Notes: generated by a model from the sequence alone, not told the origin. A DNA stretch of 64,000 nucleotides from Arthrobacter sp. NtRootA1 (GCF_019976975.1 NZ_AP024630.1:5208001-5272000), one strand, 5' to 3'. Shown: positions 8,552 to 17,793, numbered from the stretch's first letter. A program made the numbers and translations.

Positions 8552-8569
8552 TATGAGTTCAAACTCATA
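8552..8569. promoter_or_regulatory. Operator-like inverted repeat upstream of the GntP operon
   Basis: TATGAGTT-CA-AACTCATA has perfect 8-bp arms around 2 bp, 84 bp before the permease start and between two divergent genes. Its size and symmetry suit a GntR/FadR- or IclR-type regulator. No regulator gene is adjacent; the nearest is the IclR gene at 14.8-15.6 kb. Confidence 0.55.
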
Positions 8570-8653
8570 ATATGGGATCAGTGATGTGGCCTGTCTCACG
8601 GCGTGCATCAGTTCCCAGCCTTCAGAGTGGAAGGCCCAACGATCGGATTTCCC

Positions 8654-10086
8654 ATGTCAGACATTGCTGTTCTGATCAACACAGCTGTAGCGGTCCTGGC
8701 CGCCGTTGTGCTGATCGTCCGCTTCAGAGTCAACCCCGTCATTTCCCTGGTCATCGCTTCCGTGTATTTGGGCCTGGCAGTCGGCCTCGGGGTCGAAGAG
8801 ACCGTGAAGACCATCACGTCCGGCTTCGGCGAGATCATGGTCGATGTAGGCCTGCTCATCGCCTTCGGCGTTTTGATGGGCTCCATCCTCAATCAGAGCG
8901 GAGCTATCCGGCGCCTGGTAGAGCATCTCCTCAAGACCTTCGGCCCCAAACGCCTGCCGTACACCATGGGGCTGGCGATAGGCACGCTCCTCCAGTCCAT
9001 CTTCCTGGATGTCCTCCTGGTTATCTCAGCCCCGCTTGCCCGCAAGCTGGCTCCCAAAATCGGAAAACTGGGAACGGCACGCATGGCAACCGCCATGGCT
9101 ATCGCACTGGAATGCGGCATCGTATTCACGGTGCCCGGTGTGGCTTCCCTGGCACTGGCCGGTCTCCTCAACGTCCCACTCGGCAAGATGCTTCTCTTCG
9201 GCCTGCTGCTGGTGGTTCCCACCATCATCATTTCCATTGCCATCATGACGTTCCTCTTCCGCCGCGGTTTCTGGAATGAAGCCAAGGACGAGGACCACAC
9301 ATTCGTGGCCGAGGAAGACAGCGAGGGCGAGGAACCCACCAGCGGCTCACTCCCCGGAACAGAGACCGCCAGCAACTCTGGCGCCAGCTCCAGCACCCAG
9401 CCAACCAAGGGCGCGGTGGTTGTTGCCGAACGCGAGAGCAATGAGAAACCGCTGATCATGCTCTTTGCCCCCTCCTGACTTCCCTGATCCTCATCGGTGC
9501 GGGCGCTATCCTCCAGATTTTCAAGATCGATCTCCCCTGGCTCCAGCTGCTTGGCGAACCCGTCATCGCTCTTCTCATTGGGCTGATCGGCACCTGCCTT
9601 GTAACCCGGGCGTCGATTGGCCAGAAAAAGGTTGAAGAGGCCATTGCTGTGGGCTTCAAGGAAAGCGGACAGATCCTGATCCTGACCGGCGTGGGCGGAT
9701 CCCTGGCAGCCACCGTCAAAGCCGCCGGGCTCGGCGACATCCTTGGTGGCTTCTTCTCAGCGAGCACCGTGGCCCCGTTGCTGGTGGTGTGGGCCATCGC
9801 CGCAGCGCTGCACATCGCCGTCGGCTCCGTCACCCTGTCCGCCATTACGGCCGCCGGGCTGCTGGCACCCATCGCCCCAGCTATTGGACTTGATCCCGTG
9901 CTGCTGGCCCTCGCCGCTGGCGCCGGCTCGCTCTTCATGGTTCACGTCACCAGCAACACGTTCTGGCTCTTGCAGTCTCTTTTGGGCCAGAGTGTGAGGG
10001 GTGCATTGAAATCGGTCACGGTGGGAGTTTCGGTAGCCTCCGTGGTCGCGATCCTGCTGATCCTGCCCATGAGCCTGCTGTTCTGA
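8654..10086 (+). pseudogene. GntP-family permease, frameshifted at 9468-9472
   Basis: The first part (8654 to a stop at 9475-9477) and the second part (read in the frame ending at 10086) together make a normal GntP-type carrier of about 477 aa with many membrane spans. GntP carriers import gluconate and related hydroxy-acids with protons. The junction is a run of five C: one added C would join ...LIMLFAP to LLTSLILIGAGAIL and restore the frame. A large hydrophilic loop (about residues 215-265) is Ser/Glu rich. It may be a real inactivation, a sequencing error or a -1 slippage site. The next two genes are CoA-dependent catabolic enzymes in the same operon, so the substrate is likely a hydroxylated dicarboxylate. 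Confidence 0.8.
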
Positions 10087-10132
10087 CCGCCCGCCGACCG
10101 TCCCATCACAAAAGCACGCACGAGAGAAGACC

Positions 10133-11383
10133 ATGACACACGAAACAATCGCCCCGTTGGACGGCGTCCGAGTCCTCGAACTCGGCAATTACATTGCCGC
10201 TCCCACGGCTGGCAGGCTGCTAGCCGATTTCGGCGCTGAAGTCATCAAGGTCGAGCGTCCAGGCAGCGGCGACGAGCTCCGCAATTGGCGCCTCCACAAG
10301 GGCAACACTTCCATGCTCTACCGCACGCTGAACCGCAACAAGAAGTCCGTGGTCCTGGATCTCCGCACCGAGGCAGGGAAGCAGGCTGTCCTGGCCTTGG
10401 TTGCCAAGTCGGACATCCTGCTAGAGAACTTCCGACCCGGCACGCTCGAGAAGTGGGGTCTAGGGCCCGAAGTCCTCAACCAAGCCAATCCGGACCTCAT
10501 CGTCACCCGCATCTCTGCCTTTGGACAGACAGGGCCATTGTCCGAGCGGCCGGGGTTTGCCGCCGTCGCCGAGGCCTATAGCGGGTTCCGCAACCTGGTG
10601 GGTGACCCGGACCGCGCTCCGGTGCGTGTGGGCGTTTCCATCGGAGACTCGATCGCGGGCCTTTACGCCGCCTTTGGCTCCATGATGAGTCTTTACCAGC
10701 GTGAAGCACGACGCCGGAGCGCGGCCGGCGCTGTTCCCCTCGCCGAACGCATCATCGACGTCGCGCTGAACGAAGCAATGTTCTCCATGATGGAATCGCT
10801 TATCCCTGACTATCAGGCGTATGGCGTGGATCGGCAGCGCGTTGGTGGCCGGATGGAAGGCATTGCGCCCTCGAATGCGTACGTTTGCAAGGACGGCGCC
10901 AGCATTGTCGTGGCCGGAAATGGCGACTCGATTTTCCAGCGATACATGCAGACTATCGGCCGGCCGGACCTGGCCGAGGACCCGGCGCTGCAAACAAATG
11001 CCGGGCGCTGGGCTAGCCGCGAGGAACTGGACCAGGCAATCGGCGAGTGGACCGGCCAGCTGACCGCGCCTGAAGCATTGGCGGCCTTGGAGGACGCCGG
11101 AGTTCCTGCTGGTCCCATCTATACAGCTGCGGACATCAGTACGGACAGCCAATACGCGGCCCGCAATATGATCCAGAAGTTCGACGTTTCCACCGGCGAG
11201 GAGATCCTCCCGGGAGTAGGTTTCCCGGGCATCGTTCCCGTGATCGGGGAGCAGTCCCTGCCCATCCGCAACCTCGGACCGGACCTCGGCGAAAACACTG
11301 AAGAAATCCTTGGCGGCCTCCTTCACCTGGATGCTGCGCAAATCGATTCGGCGTCCGGCCGCGAGGAGGCCGTCCGACCATGA
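10133..11383 (+). CDS. CaiB/BaiF family (class III) CoA transferase
   Basis: 416 aa. The N-terminus has LDGVRVLELGNYIAAPTAGRLLADFGAEVIKVE, which identifies the family. The catalytic Asp is D172 in GVSIGDSIAG, close to Asp169 of formyl-CoA transferase. The enzyme moves CoA from a donor such as succinyl-CoA to a carboxylic acid. It lies 46 bp behind the permease and overlaps the lyase gene by 4 bp (ATGA), so activation is coupled to C-C cleavage. Confidence 0.93.
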   Translation: MTHETIAPLDGVRVLELGNYIAAPTAGRLLADFGAEVIKVERPGSGDELRNWRLHKGNTSMLYRTLNRNKKSVVLDLRTEAGKQAVLALVAKSDILLENFRPGTLEKWGLGPEVLNQANPDLIVTRISAFGQTGPLSERPGFAAVAEAYSGFRNLVGDPDRAPVRVGVSIGDSIAGLYAAFGSMMSLYQREARRRSAAGAVPLAERIIDVALNEAMFSMMESLIPDYQAYGVDRQRVGGRMEGIAPSNAYVCKDGASIVVAGNGDSIFQRYMQTIGRPDLAEDPALQTNAGRWASREELDQAIGEWTGQLTAPEALAALEDAGVPAGPIYTAADISTDSQYAARNMIQKFDVSTGEEILPGVGFPGIVPVIGEQSLPIRNLGPDLGENTEEILGGLLHLDAAQIDSASGREEAVRP

Positions 11384-12357
11384 ACCGCTTTGAAGGGCCT
11401 TTGGCCACAACCCTGGGTGACGCCATCCTGCGGGATGTCACGCTGAGGGATGGATTGCAACTGACCGGGAAACTCCTGCCAACAGAGCAGAAGATCGAAA
11501 CGGTGCGTGAGCTGCTGCGGTTGGGTGTGCCAGCAATCGAGCTCGGTTCCATGGCCCGCGCGGACTTGGTCCCCACCATGGCCAACACACTCGAAGTGGT
11601 CCAGGCCCTCACGCCCGAGGAACTCGAGAAATGTTGGATATGGGTGGCCACACCGGGCCACGTCGCCAAGGCCGCCGCTGCTGGAGCACGGAATTTTCAG
11701 TACTGCCTGTCGGCCTCGGATTCGCATAACAAGGCCAATATCGGCCGCACCACGGACCAGAGCCTTGCCGCGTTGCCTGAGGCCGTTGAATACGCCCGCG
11801 CAGTGAATGGCCTGATCCAGCTGTGCATCGCGACGTCCTTCACCTGCCCCTTTGAAGGGTACGTTCCAGAGGAACGCATCCTCGCGATCGCCAATGACCC
11901 CCGGGCCGAGGGCACCACGGACATCGTCATCTGCGACACGCTGGGGCAAGCCGTCCCCGCACAGGTTTCACGCCTGATCACCCGTGTGCGGGATGAATCC
12001 CCTGCCCGGCGGATCGTCTACCACGGTCACGACACCTGGGGCTTGGGCGTTGCCAACACGCTCGCCGCAATCCAGGCGGGCGCAGCAATGGTCGACGGCG
12101 CTTTGGGCGGCCTGGGCGGCTGTCCCTTCGCCCCCGGCGCCAGCGGCAACACTTCCAGCGAAGACATACTCTTCGCCACCCGACCCGAGTGGCTCACGCC
12201 CGGGACTTTCGGCGGCCTCGTGGCTCTGTCCGAGAAGCTACTCGCGGAACTCGGGGAATCCAACCGTTCGAAGGCTGCCCAAGGCGCCCGCTCCCGGGCA
12301 GACGCCTTCGACTGGGTCATGCCGGCTGCCACGCCAACGACGGCACAGGGCAACTGA
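11380..12357 (+). CDS. Hydroxymethylglutaryl-CoA lyase family protein
   Basis: 325 aa, DRE-TIM fold. Catalytic residues of HMG-CoA lyase are present: R23-D24 in TLRDGLQ, metal ligands H215 and H217 in YHGHDTWG, and C248 in GGLGGCPFAPGASGN, the position of the active-site Cys. Known members cleave 3-hydroxy-3-methylglutaryl-CoA to acetoacetate and acetyl-CoA. With the CoA transferase and permease it fits uptake and breakdown of free 3-hydroxy-3-methylglutarate or a related branched hydroxy-diacid. No acetoacetate-using genes are nearby. Confidence 0.88.
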   Translation: MNRFEGPLATTLGDAILRDVTLRDGLQLTGKLLPTEQKIETVRELLRLGVPAIELGSMARADLVPTMANTLEVVQALTPEELEKCWIWVATPGHVAKAAAAGARNFQYCLSASDSHNKANIGRTTDQSLAALPEAVEYARAVNGLIQLCIATSFTCPFEGYVPEERILAIANDPRAEGTTDIVICDTLGQAVPAQVSRLITRVRDESPARRIVYHGHDTWGLGVANTLAAIQAGAAMVDGALGGLGGCPFAPGASGNTSSEDILFATRPEWLTPGTFGGLVALSEKLLAELGESNRSKAAQGARSRADAFDWVMPAATPTTAQGN

Positions 12358-12399
12358 GACTGAGGCGATGCGGGCTGCCGGCCGCGCTGTGGCAGGGCT

Positions 12400-12849
12400 C
12401 TAGCTTGGCTTCCCCGCCCCGCCTGCCGCCATCAACTCCAGGCGACGCAGGGTTTCGCGGTTGCGGACGGTGATCATGGGATCCCTGAGTGCCTTTGGCA
12501 CCACCTTTCCCGGGCCCCGAATCGCGTCCTCAGCCATAGAGACGCGGCACTGGTTGCCACCCAGCTCCTCCAAGGTAATGCGCACCTTTGCTTCACCTAC
12601 GGGCCAGCCGCGGGCTAAAAGTTCCAGGCTACGGCCAGGTTCCACGCCGGTGACGCTGGTGCTGTCGTTGAGGAGGAGCGGCCATGCCCCCACGGAGTGA
12701 TGGAGTTTGGAACCGACTTGTGGCCACTGGTCATCCACCGCGCGGATCCTTGAGGCGCCAACCACCCACCCGGAGTACAGCCAGCCGTCGGCAATGACGT
12801 TCCAGACGTCCGCGGCAGAGGACCTGAACAGCTGAGTAACAGTGGACAT
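12400..12849 (-). CDS. SRPBCC (START-like) family protein
   Basis: 149 aa. It has the polyketide-cyclase/START-like pattern: N-terminal SAADVWNVIADGWLYSGWVVGASRIRAVD, a central strand set with GSKLHHSVGAWPLLL, and a C-terminal helix with LRRLELMAAGG. These small proteins form a hydrophobic pocket; ligand unknown. It converges on the lyase gene and lies divergent from the lipoprotein at 12942. Confidence 0.8.
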   Translation of the reverse strand: MSTVTQLFRSSAADVWNVIADGWLYSGWVVGASRIRAVDDQWPQVGSKLHHSVGAWPLLLNDSTSVTGVEPGRSLELLARGWPVGEAKVRITLEELGGNQCRVSMAEDAIRGPGKVVPKALRDPMITVRNRETLRRLELMAAGGAGKPS

Positions 12850-12941
12850 GGAGTTCCCTTCTGCGTGCCTTCGGCATCTGTGGTGAGACTAAGCTAAGCA
12901 TGCTTATCAATTGTCCGCTACCGGCCGCCTACACTGTTGGC

Positions 12942-13832
12942 ATGGAGAACGGGGAGTGGCGTTATTGGGCGGCATGCGTAGCCTTGATGTCCACCTTGCC
13001 GCTGGCGGCATGTGACCGCTCCCCCAGCAAGGAACCGCCGACCAGCCCAGGGCCACAACCCATCTCCGTAGAGGTTAATCAATCCCGGGACCAATACGGC
13101 AAGCAAGCCATCCTCATACAGCTCACCAACTCCGCGGATGCTCTCGTTACCGTTACCGGTGCGCGGCTGAACTCCCCTTTATTTGAGAAAGACATCGTAT
13201 GGGAGCCAACAGGCGGCGTCCTGGAGCTACCACCCCGGCAGCCCAAGAGCCTTCCCGCCAATTTGCCTGCGCCGCATTGCAGCCAGTCGCCTAATGGACC
13301 TATCAAGGCCATGGTTGAATATTCGGAGCCAGCTAAGGGACCCGCAGAAATCTCGGTTGAGGCGCAGGATCCGTTCAACGTCCTGCCCCGGAACGCCGAC
13401 GAGCTGTGCTTGGCAGCGGACGCCGCCGCCGTAGCTACCATCGTCTTGAACTCCGATCTTGAGGTGGCCCCGGATGGTCGAACCGCCGTCGTGCGTCTTG
13501 TCATTACCCCTGCGAGCACTCCTGGTGAGTCACCGCAAAAGCTCACTATTAAGTCCATCGACGGAACCACGCTGCTGGCCGAATCGTCCACGGACCCCTG
13601 GCCGCGGGACATCGCGATATCGTCCGGCACGCCTCCGAAAGAGCTGCCCTTGACGATCCGTCCGGCGCGTTGCGACCCGCATGCGGTGGCCGAGGACAAG
13701 GTGGGAACGCTGTTGCCACTAAGGATTTCGGTGGGCACGCGGGAAGGCGTACTGAAGGTTGCAGCACCTAATGAGTTGCGTGGGCGTATCTACGACTTCG
13801 TGACGGCGGCCTGTGGTGGAGCCGCTCATTAG
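12942..13832 (+). CDS. Predicted lipoprotein of unknown function
   Basis: 296 aa from the ATG at 12942 (the frame is open from 12900). A signal peptide ends in lipobox LAAC, followed by a Ser/Pro-rich spacer. The mature part is rich in beta-forming residues with about four Cys (PAPHCSQ, DELCLAAD, PARCDP, TAACGG), possibly two disulfides in an extracellular beta-sandwich. No enzyme motif seen. The gene stands alone. Confidence 0.65.
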   Translation: MENGEWRYWAACVALMSTLPLAACDRSPSKEPPTSPGPQPISVEVNQSRDQYGKQAILIQLTNSADALVTVTGARLNSPLFEKDIVWEPTGGVLELPPRQPKSLPANLPAPHCSQSPNGPIKAMVEYSEPAKGPAEISVEAQDPFNVLPRNADELCLAADAAAVATIVLNSDLEVAPDGRTAVVRLVITPASTPGESPQKLTIKSIDGTTLLAESSTDPWPRDIAISSGTPPKELPLTIRPARCDPHAVAEDKVGTLLPLRISVGTREGVLKVAAPNELRGRIYDFVTAACGGAAH

Positions 13833-13886
13833 GCCATTTCATTCGTCAATCTCTCCGCCGTTAGTCTGACCGCGGACCGGCTGGAC

Positions 13887-14786
13887 TTAGCCCACAGTAG
13901 CCAGAGCCGCCGGAGCGCATTCCACCCTGACTTTGACATTGGCTTCCACCGTCTTCACTTCACCGTCCATCTGGTATGGCAAGGGTTTGAGTGTAGTGAA
14001 TTCATAGCTGCTCACGCTCGGCTGATCGCCCAAGCCTTGCGTTGTCGCTCGGAGGGCAGTCAGCAGCACCCGCCATTTGGGCATGTGCGGAAATATGATG
14101 ACCTCGAATTTCCCATCAGAGGGGTGGTCTTCGGCCTCACTAAGCGTTGCGTACTTGGCCATTTCGGGGATGTTGGCGAAAACCAAGCTGTCGAATTTCC
14201 TGCGTTTGCCATCGGACGTGCGGATGCCAAATGGCTCGAACTTCGAAAAAGTCTTGATGACAGAGACCATCTCAGTCAGCGCTCCCTTGCTGCCCTTTTC
14301 GAGTTCGGTGGCCACAACAGGTGTGAGACCAAATCCGATGTAGGAATGCGCGTATTCCAAAGGCTCGCCTTGCTGTTGGCCCGTGTGAATGCTCAGGAGG
14401 TCAATTTTCCGGACGTGGCCCTCAGCAATAGCTTCTTCCAGGGGCTTGGTTCCCGTGATTCGGCGGTGATCGTTGGCGTTGCCCGCGGCCATGACCGCAC
14501 ACACTGCTTGCGGGTTCCCGGCCTGCATCACTCCGTTGACAACCTCGTTGTAGCCACCGTCACCACTCACGGAGACAACAAGGACGTCGCCTCCCCTTGC
14601 CGCCGCCGTCCTGGCCAACTCAACGGCATGTCCAGCGTGTTCAGTGGGCTGCAGGGTAATCTCTGGGGCGTAGGGGAGCGTGTCCTTCAGCTTGACCTGT
14701 AATTGCTCAGCCAGTTCGGGCGCATTGCCTGTGCTGTTGGGATTGAAAATAATGGCGATCGATTCAAAGTTCCGTGCGGAATGCAT
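13887..14786 (-). CDS. Diacylglycerol kinase family lipid kinase
   Basis: 299 aa. N-terminal AIIFNPNSTGNAPE, then the nucleotide-binding motif SGDGGYNEVVNG (GGDGT-type loop, here SGDGG) and AGNANDHRR. The fold is that of the DAG kinase/sphingosine kinase/YegS group, which phosphorylates lipids at the inner membrane face. The changed GGDGT loop and AGNAND instead of GTGN suggest altered nucleotide or substrate handling. Convergent with the lipoprotein gene. Confidence 0.8.
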   Translation of the reverse strand: MHSARNFESIAIIFNPNSTGNAPELAEQLQVKLKDTLPYAPEITLQPTEHAGHAVELARTAAARGGDVLVVSVSGDGGYNEVVNGVMQAGNPQAVCAVMAAGNANDHRRITGTKPLEEAIAEGHVRKIDLLSIHTGQQQGEPLEYAHSYIGFGLTPVVATELEKGSKGALTEMVSVIKTFSKFEPFGIRTSDGKRRKFDSLVFANIPEMAKYATLSEAEDHPSDGKFEVIIFPHMPKWRVLLTALRATTQGLGDQPSVSSYEFTTLKPLPYQMDGEVKTVEANVKVRVECAPAALATVG

Positions 14787-14842
14787 AATGTGCTCCTTGG
14801 GTGTACGCCCGTTTGGTTACTGCCTGTTAGCCCTTAATACCC

Positions 14843-15634
14843 CTACGACTCCCCCGGGAACCGCCCACCAATGAGTCTGGTCATATGTTCCGCGGTCGCG
14901 AGCAAAGGTTCCACCCACGCTTCGCACGTTTCCAGTGGCATCCGCAATGTAGGTCCGCTGATGGTGACCGCGCCCACAAGGGCAGCAGCTGAATCGAACA
15001 CTGGCGCCGAGAGCCCTGAGGCACCGTCTTCCCGTTCCCCTACAGTGATAGCAAAGCCATCAGCCCGCGTCTTCTTGACCGCGACCTCCAATTCCTCTGA
15101 GCTGGTGATCGTGTAGTCGGTAATGGGCTCCAACGGATCGCGAAGGACAGCCTCCATCAATTCAGGAGACCAAGCCAGCAGAACCCTGCCCGCCGAACCC
15201 GCATGAAGCGGGATGATCTTGCCGAGATGCATCTCGCGGCGGAGCGCGTGACGGGTATCGGCCATGGCGACGCACACGCGGTAGTGCTGTTCTGCTTTGA
15301 AGAAGCACGCAGTCTCACCGGTAGTATCGCGCAACGTCTTCAGCAGCGGGCTTAGGATGTCCACCACGTCCATGCCACGGGTCGCCGGAGCCGCCCAATA
15401 GGCCATCCGCATGCCAATGCGGTAGGCGTCGCCCTCCCGGTCCAGGAATCCTTGGGACGTCAGGTTGGTGACGAGACGCTGCACTGTGGAAGTCGGCATC
15501 CCGGTGTACTCGCGAATGTCGCTTAGCTGCAGCACCGGCTTCGATAGGGAAAAGGCGTCCAGGATAGACGTGATCTTGCCAAGGACAAGCAAAGGGTTGC
15601 CGTTGGCCTTGGCGGAAGCATCGGATGCTGACAT
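14843..15634 (-). CDS. IclR family transcriptional regulator
   Basis: 263 aa from the ATG at 15634 (GTGAGA at good distance; frame open to 15643). Winged HTH at residues about 18-75 (LQLSDIREYTGMPTSTVQRLVTNLTSQGFLDR) and the C-terminal IclR effector domain (GETACFFKAE, HAGSAGRVLLAW, DGFAITVGEREDGASGLSAPVFD). It follows the PhzF gene by 54 bp on the same strand. It may control that gene or the nearby CoA-transferase operon; neither is shown. Confidence 0.92.
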   Translation of the reverse strand: MSASDASAKANGNPLLVLGKITSILDAFSLSKPVLQLSDIREYTGMPTSTVQRLVTNLTSQGFLDREGDAYRIGMRMAYWAAPATRGMDVVDILSPLLKTLRDTTGETACFFKAEQHYRVCVAMADTRHALRREMHLGKIIPLHAGSAGRVLLAWSPELMEAVLRDPLEPITDYTITSSEELEVAVKKTRADGFAITVGEREDGASGLSAPVFDSAAALVGAVTISGPTLRMPLETCEAWVEPLLATAEHMTRLIGGRFPGES

Positions 15635-15688
15635 AAGTCTCACGCTAAACGCTCGCCGGAGGGGACGCCAATTCCGCTCCGGTTGGAG

Positions 15689-16540
15689 CTACAACAGGAC
15701 AGTGCCCTGGATACACGTGGCCGATGCCCCTCCGACCCAAATGTCACCGTCCTCAGCCTTCACATGGATGCGACCCGCCCTGCCCAAGGCAGTGCCCTGC
15801 GCCGCCACATATTCTTCAGGCGCCCGCCCCGTACCGATCAGCCACTGCGCTGCACCGGCGTTGAAACTGCCGGTCACGGGATCTTCCACCATGGCGTCGC
15901 CGGGTATGAACGTGCGCACTTCAAAGTCGACGTCGGACCCAGGCTTGTGGGGGCCAATCACCCCGACCTTGAGGTCACCCATCGCCACCAGATCCGGTTC
16001 GATTGCCAGGACTTGTTCCGCAGACTCAAGCAGGACGCCAACCCATTCCGGGCCGTTCACCAGCCATGATGCGTCCAGTAAGGAGGCCTCTGGGAGCCTA
16101 AGACCGGCTGCCAGCTGGGAACGAACGGCGGCATCCACCGCCTCGAAGCGGGTCAGTGGTGGTGCAGCGAAGGCCAGCCGGCCGGCGTCGTGCTTCACCC
16201 GGACCAAACCTGCGCCGCATTCCTGCACCAGCACACCGTCAGTCTTGGGCTCTCCCCCGGCCTGCAGCCAGGTGTGGGCGGAACCGAGGGTTGGGTGCCC
16301 AGCGAAAGGGAACTCCTCGCTGCCCGTGAAGATGCGCACTCGGTAATCGGCACGCGGATCTGTTGGAGGTAGAAGGAAGGTGGTCTCAGAGAGGTTGGTC
16401 CAGTTGGCGAAGTGCTGCATTGCCTCGCTGCTTAGTCCCTCTGCGTCCACCACTACTGCCAGGGGGTTACCGCGATATGGCTGGGCCGAGAAGACGTCGA
16501 CCTGGTGGAAGGGGCGGATACGCAAGGATTCTGAAGTCAC
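15689..16540 (-). CDS. PhzF family isomerase-like protein
   Basis: 283 aa, two related halves of the diaminopimelate-epimerase fold. The N-terminus has QVDVFSAQPYRGNPLAVVVDAEGL; catalytic E52 lies in LSETTFLL; FAGHPTLGSAH and DPVTGSFNAGAAQWL are the other signatures. Apart from phenazine isomerase PhzF itself, the substrates of the family are mostly unknown, and no phenazine genes are here. It probably shares a transcript with the IclR gene. Confidence 0.9.
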   Translation of the reverse strand: MTSESLRIRPFHQVDVFSAQPYRGNPLAVVVDAEGLSSEAMQHFANWTNLSETTFLLPPTDPRADYRVRIFTGSEEFPFAGHPTLGSAHTWLQAGGEPKTDGVLVQECGAGLVRVKHDAGRLAFAAPPLTRFEAVDAAVRSQLAAGLRLPEASLLDASWLVNGPEWVGVLLESAEQVLAIEPDLVAMGDLKVGVIGPHKPGSDVDFEVRTFIPGDAMVEDPVTGSFNAGAAQWLIGTGRAPEEYVAAQGTALGRAGRIHVKAEDGDIWVGGASATCIQGTVLL

Positions 16541-16595
16541 CGCTGCAGGTTATCACTGGGTGGCCGGCCAATCGTGAGTCTGGAAAACTACGAAC

Positions 16596-17024
16596 ATGGC
16601 AGAGAACAAGACCCAGCCCACAAGCATGTCCGTGGATGAATTCCTTTCATCTGTGGAGCACTCCGGCCGGCGCGCCGATGGGTTGGAACTGCGGAGGATG
16701 ATGCAGGAGATTACTGGCCACGAAGGGGTGATGTGGGGGCCTACAATCGTGGGCTTCGGTAGCTACCACTACAAATACGAGAGCGGGCGGGAAGGTGACT
16801 CTGCCGCCGTCGGTTTCTCACCGCGCAAGACGAACCTGGCACTCTATGGCCTCACATACGGGCCCGATGCCGACCGTCTGCTTCCGGAGTTGGGCAAGCA
16901 CAAGACCGGAGCAGCATGTTTATACATCAATAAGCTGGACGATGTGGACCGGGAAATCCTCGCAGAGATGGTTCGGACGGGCTACCAGCACGTCATGGCT
17001 GAGCTCCACACACCGTCCTCATAA
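16596..17024 (+). CDS. DUF1801 protein
   Basis: 142 aa. It has the family features SVDEFLSSVEHSGRRADGLELRRMMQ, VMWGPTIVGFGSYHYKYESGREGD and FSPRKTNLALYG. Cytosolic, function unknown. This is the second DUF1801 gene of the window, only distantly similar to that at 6.9 kb. It ends in a hairpin shared with rplI. Confidence 0.85.
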   Translation: MAENKTQPTSMSVDEFLSSVEHSGRRADGLELRRMMQEITGHEGVMWGPTIVGFGSYHYKYESGREGDSAAVGFSPRKTNLALYGLTYGPDADRLLPELGKHKTGAACLYINKLDDVDREILAEMVRTGYQHVMAELHTPSS

Positions 17025-17028
17025 GCAA

Positions 17029-17067
17029 AAGGACCCCCACCACCGGAAACCGGCGGCGGGGGTCCTT
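17029..17067. terminator. Bidirectional terminator between the DUF1801 gene and rplI
   Basis: AAGGACCCCC (17029-17038) pairs with GGGGGTCCTT (17058-17067), with further inner CCGG/CCGG pairing. It lies between two convergent stop codons and has A- and T-rich flanks. Confidence 0.85.
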
Positions 17068-17082
17068 CTTAGCAGTCAGAGA

Positions 17083-17535
17083 CTACTTCCCTGCAACGAC
17101 CTCAAGGTCGATAACAGCGGAAACATCCTCGTGCAGGCGAACGTTGGCCTGGTACGAACCGACAGACTTGATGTGGTTCGGCAGTTCAACGTTGCGCTTG
17201 TCGATGGCGCCGAGGCCAGCAGCCTCAACAGCAGCAGCGACATCAGCAGGCTTGACGGTGCCGAAGAGACGACCGGACTCGCCGGCCTTCACCTCGAGCT
17301 TGACCTTCTTGGAGGACAGAGCCTGGGCCTGTGCCTGTGCAGCTTCAACAGAAGCGTGGGCACGAGCAGCGCGGGCAGCCTTGATGGTCTCAACCTGCTT
17401 CTCGCCACCCTTGGTCCAGGTCAGAGCGAAGCCGCGGGGCAGCAGGAAGTTACGTGCGTAACCGTCCTTGACCTCGACAACGTCGCCAGCAGCACCGAGA
17501 CCGGTTACTTCGTGGGTCAGAATGAGCTTTGCCAT
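17083..17535 (-). CDS. rplI: 50S ribosomal protein L9
   Basis: 150 aa, normal length. N-terminal rRNA-binding domain KLILTHEVTGLGAAGDVVEVKDGYARNFL, Lys/Ala-rich connecting helix, and C-terminal domain with GRLFGTVKPADVAAAV. Last gene of the rpsF-ssb-rpsR-rplI operon, closed by the hairpin at 17029-17067. Confidence 0.98.
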   Translation of the reverse strand: MAKLILTHEVTGLGAAGDVVEVKDGYARNFLLPRGFALTWTKGGEKQVETIKAARAARAHASVEAAQAQAQALSSKKVKLEVKAGESGRLFGTVKPADVAAAVEAAGLGAIDKRNVELPNHIKSVGSYQANVRLHEDVSAVIDLEVVAGK

Positions 17536-17553
17536 GTTAGTTAATCCCTTCCC

Positions 17554-17793
17554 TTAGCCGCGGCCAGCGCCGGAGTAAGGCAGCAGAGCAACTTCGCGGG
17601 CGTTCTTGATTGCCTGGGCGATCTTGCGCTGTTCCTGAACGGTAACGCCAGTAACGCGACGAGCGCGGATCTTTCCGCGGTCGGAGATGAACTTGCGCAG
17701 CAGTGCTACGTCCTTGTAGTCGATGACAGTGATGTCAGCGGCCTTCAAGGGGTTGGACTTTGGTTTGGGCTTACGGAGTTCAGCCTTAGCCAT
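17554..17793 (-). CDS. rpsR: 30S ribosomal protein S18
   Basis: 79 aa with the S18 core IDYKDVALLRKFISDRGKIRARRVTGV. It has no Cys, so it is the zinc-independent form. It lies 18 bp before rplI and 127 bp after ssb on the minus strand. Confidence 0.98.
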   Translation of the reverse strand: MAKAELRKPKPKSNPLKAADITVIDYKDVALLRKFISDRGKIRARRVTGVTVQEQRKIAQAIKNAREVALLPYSGAGRG

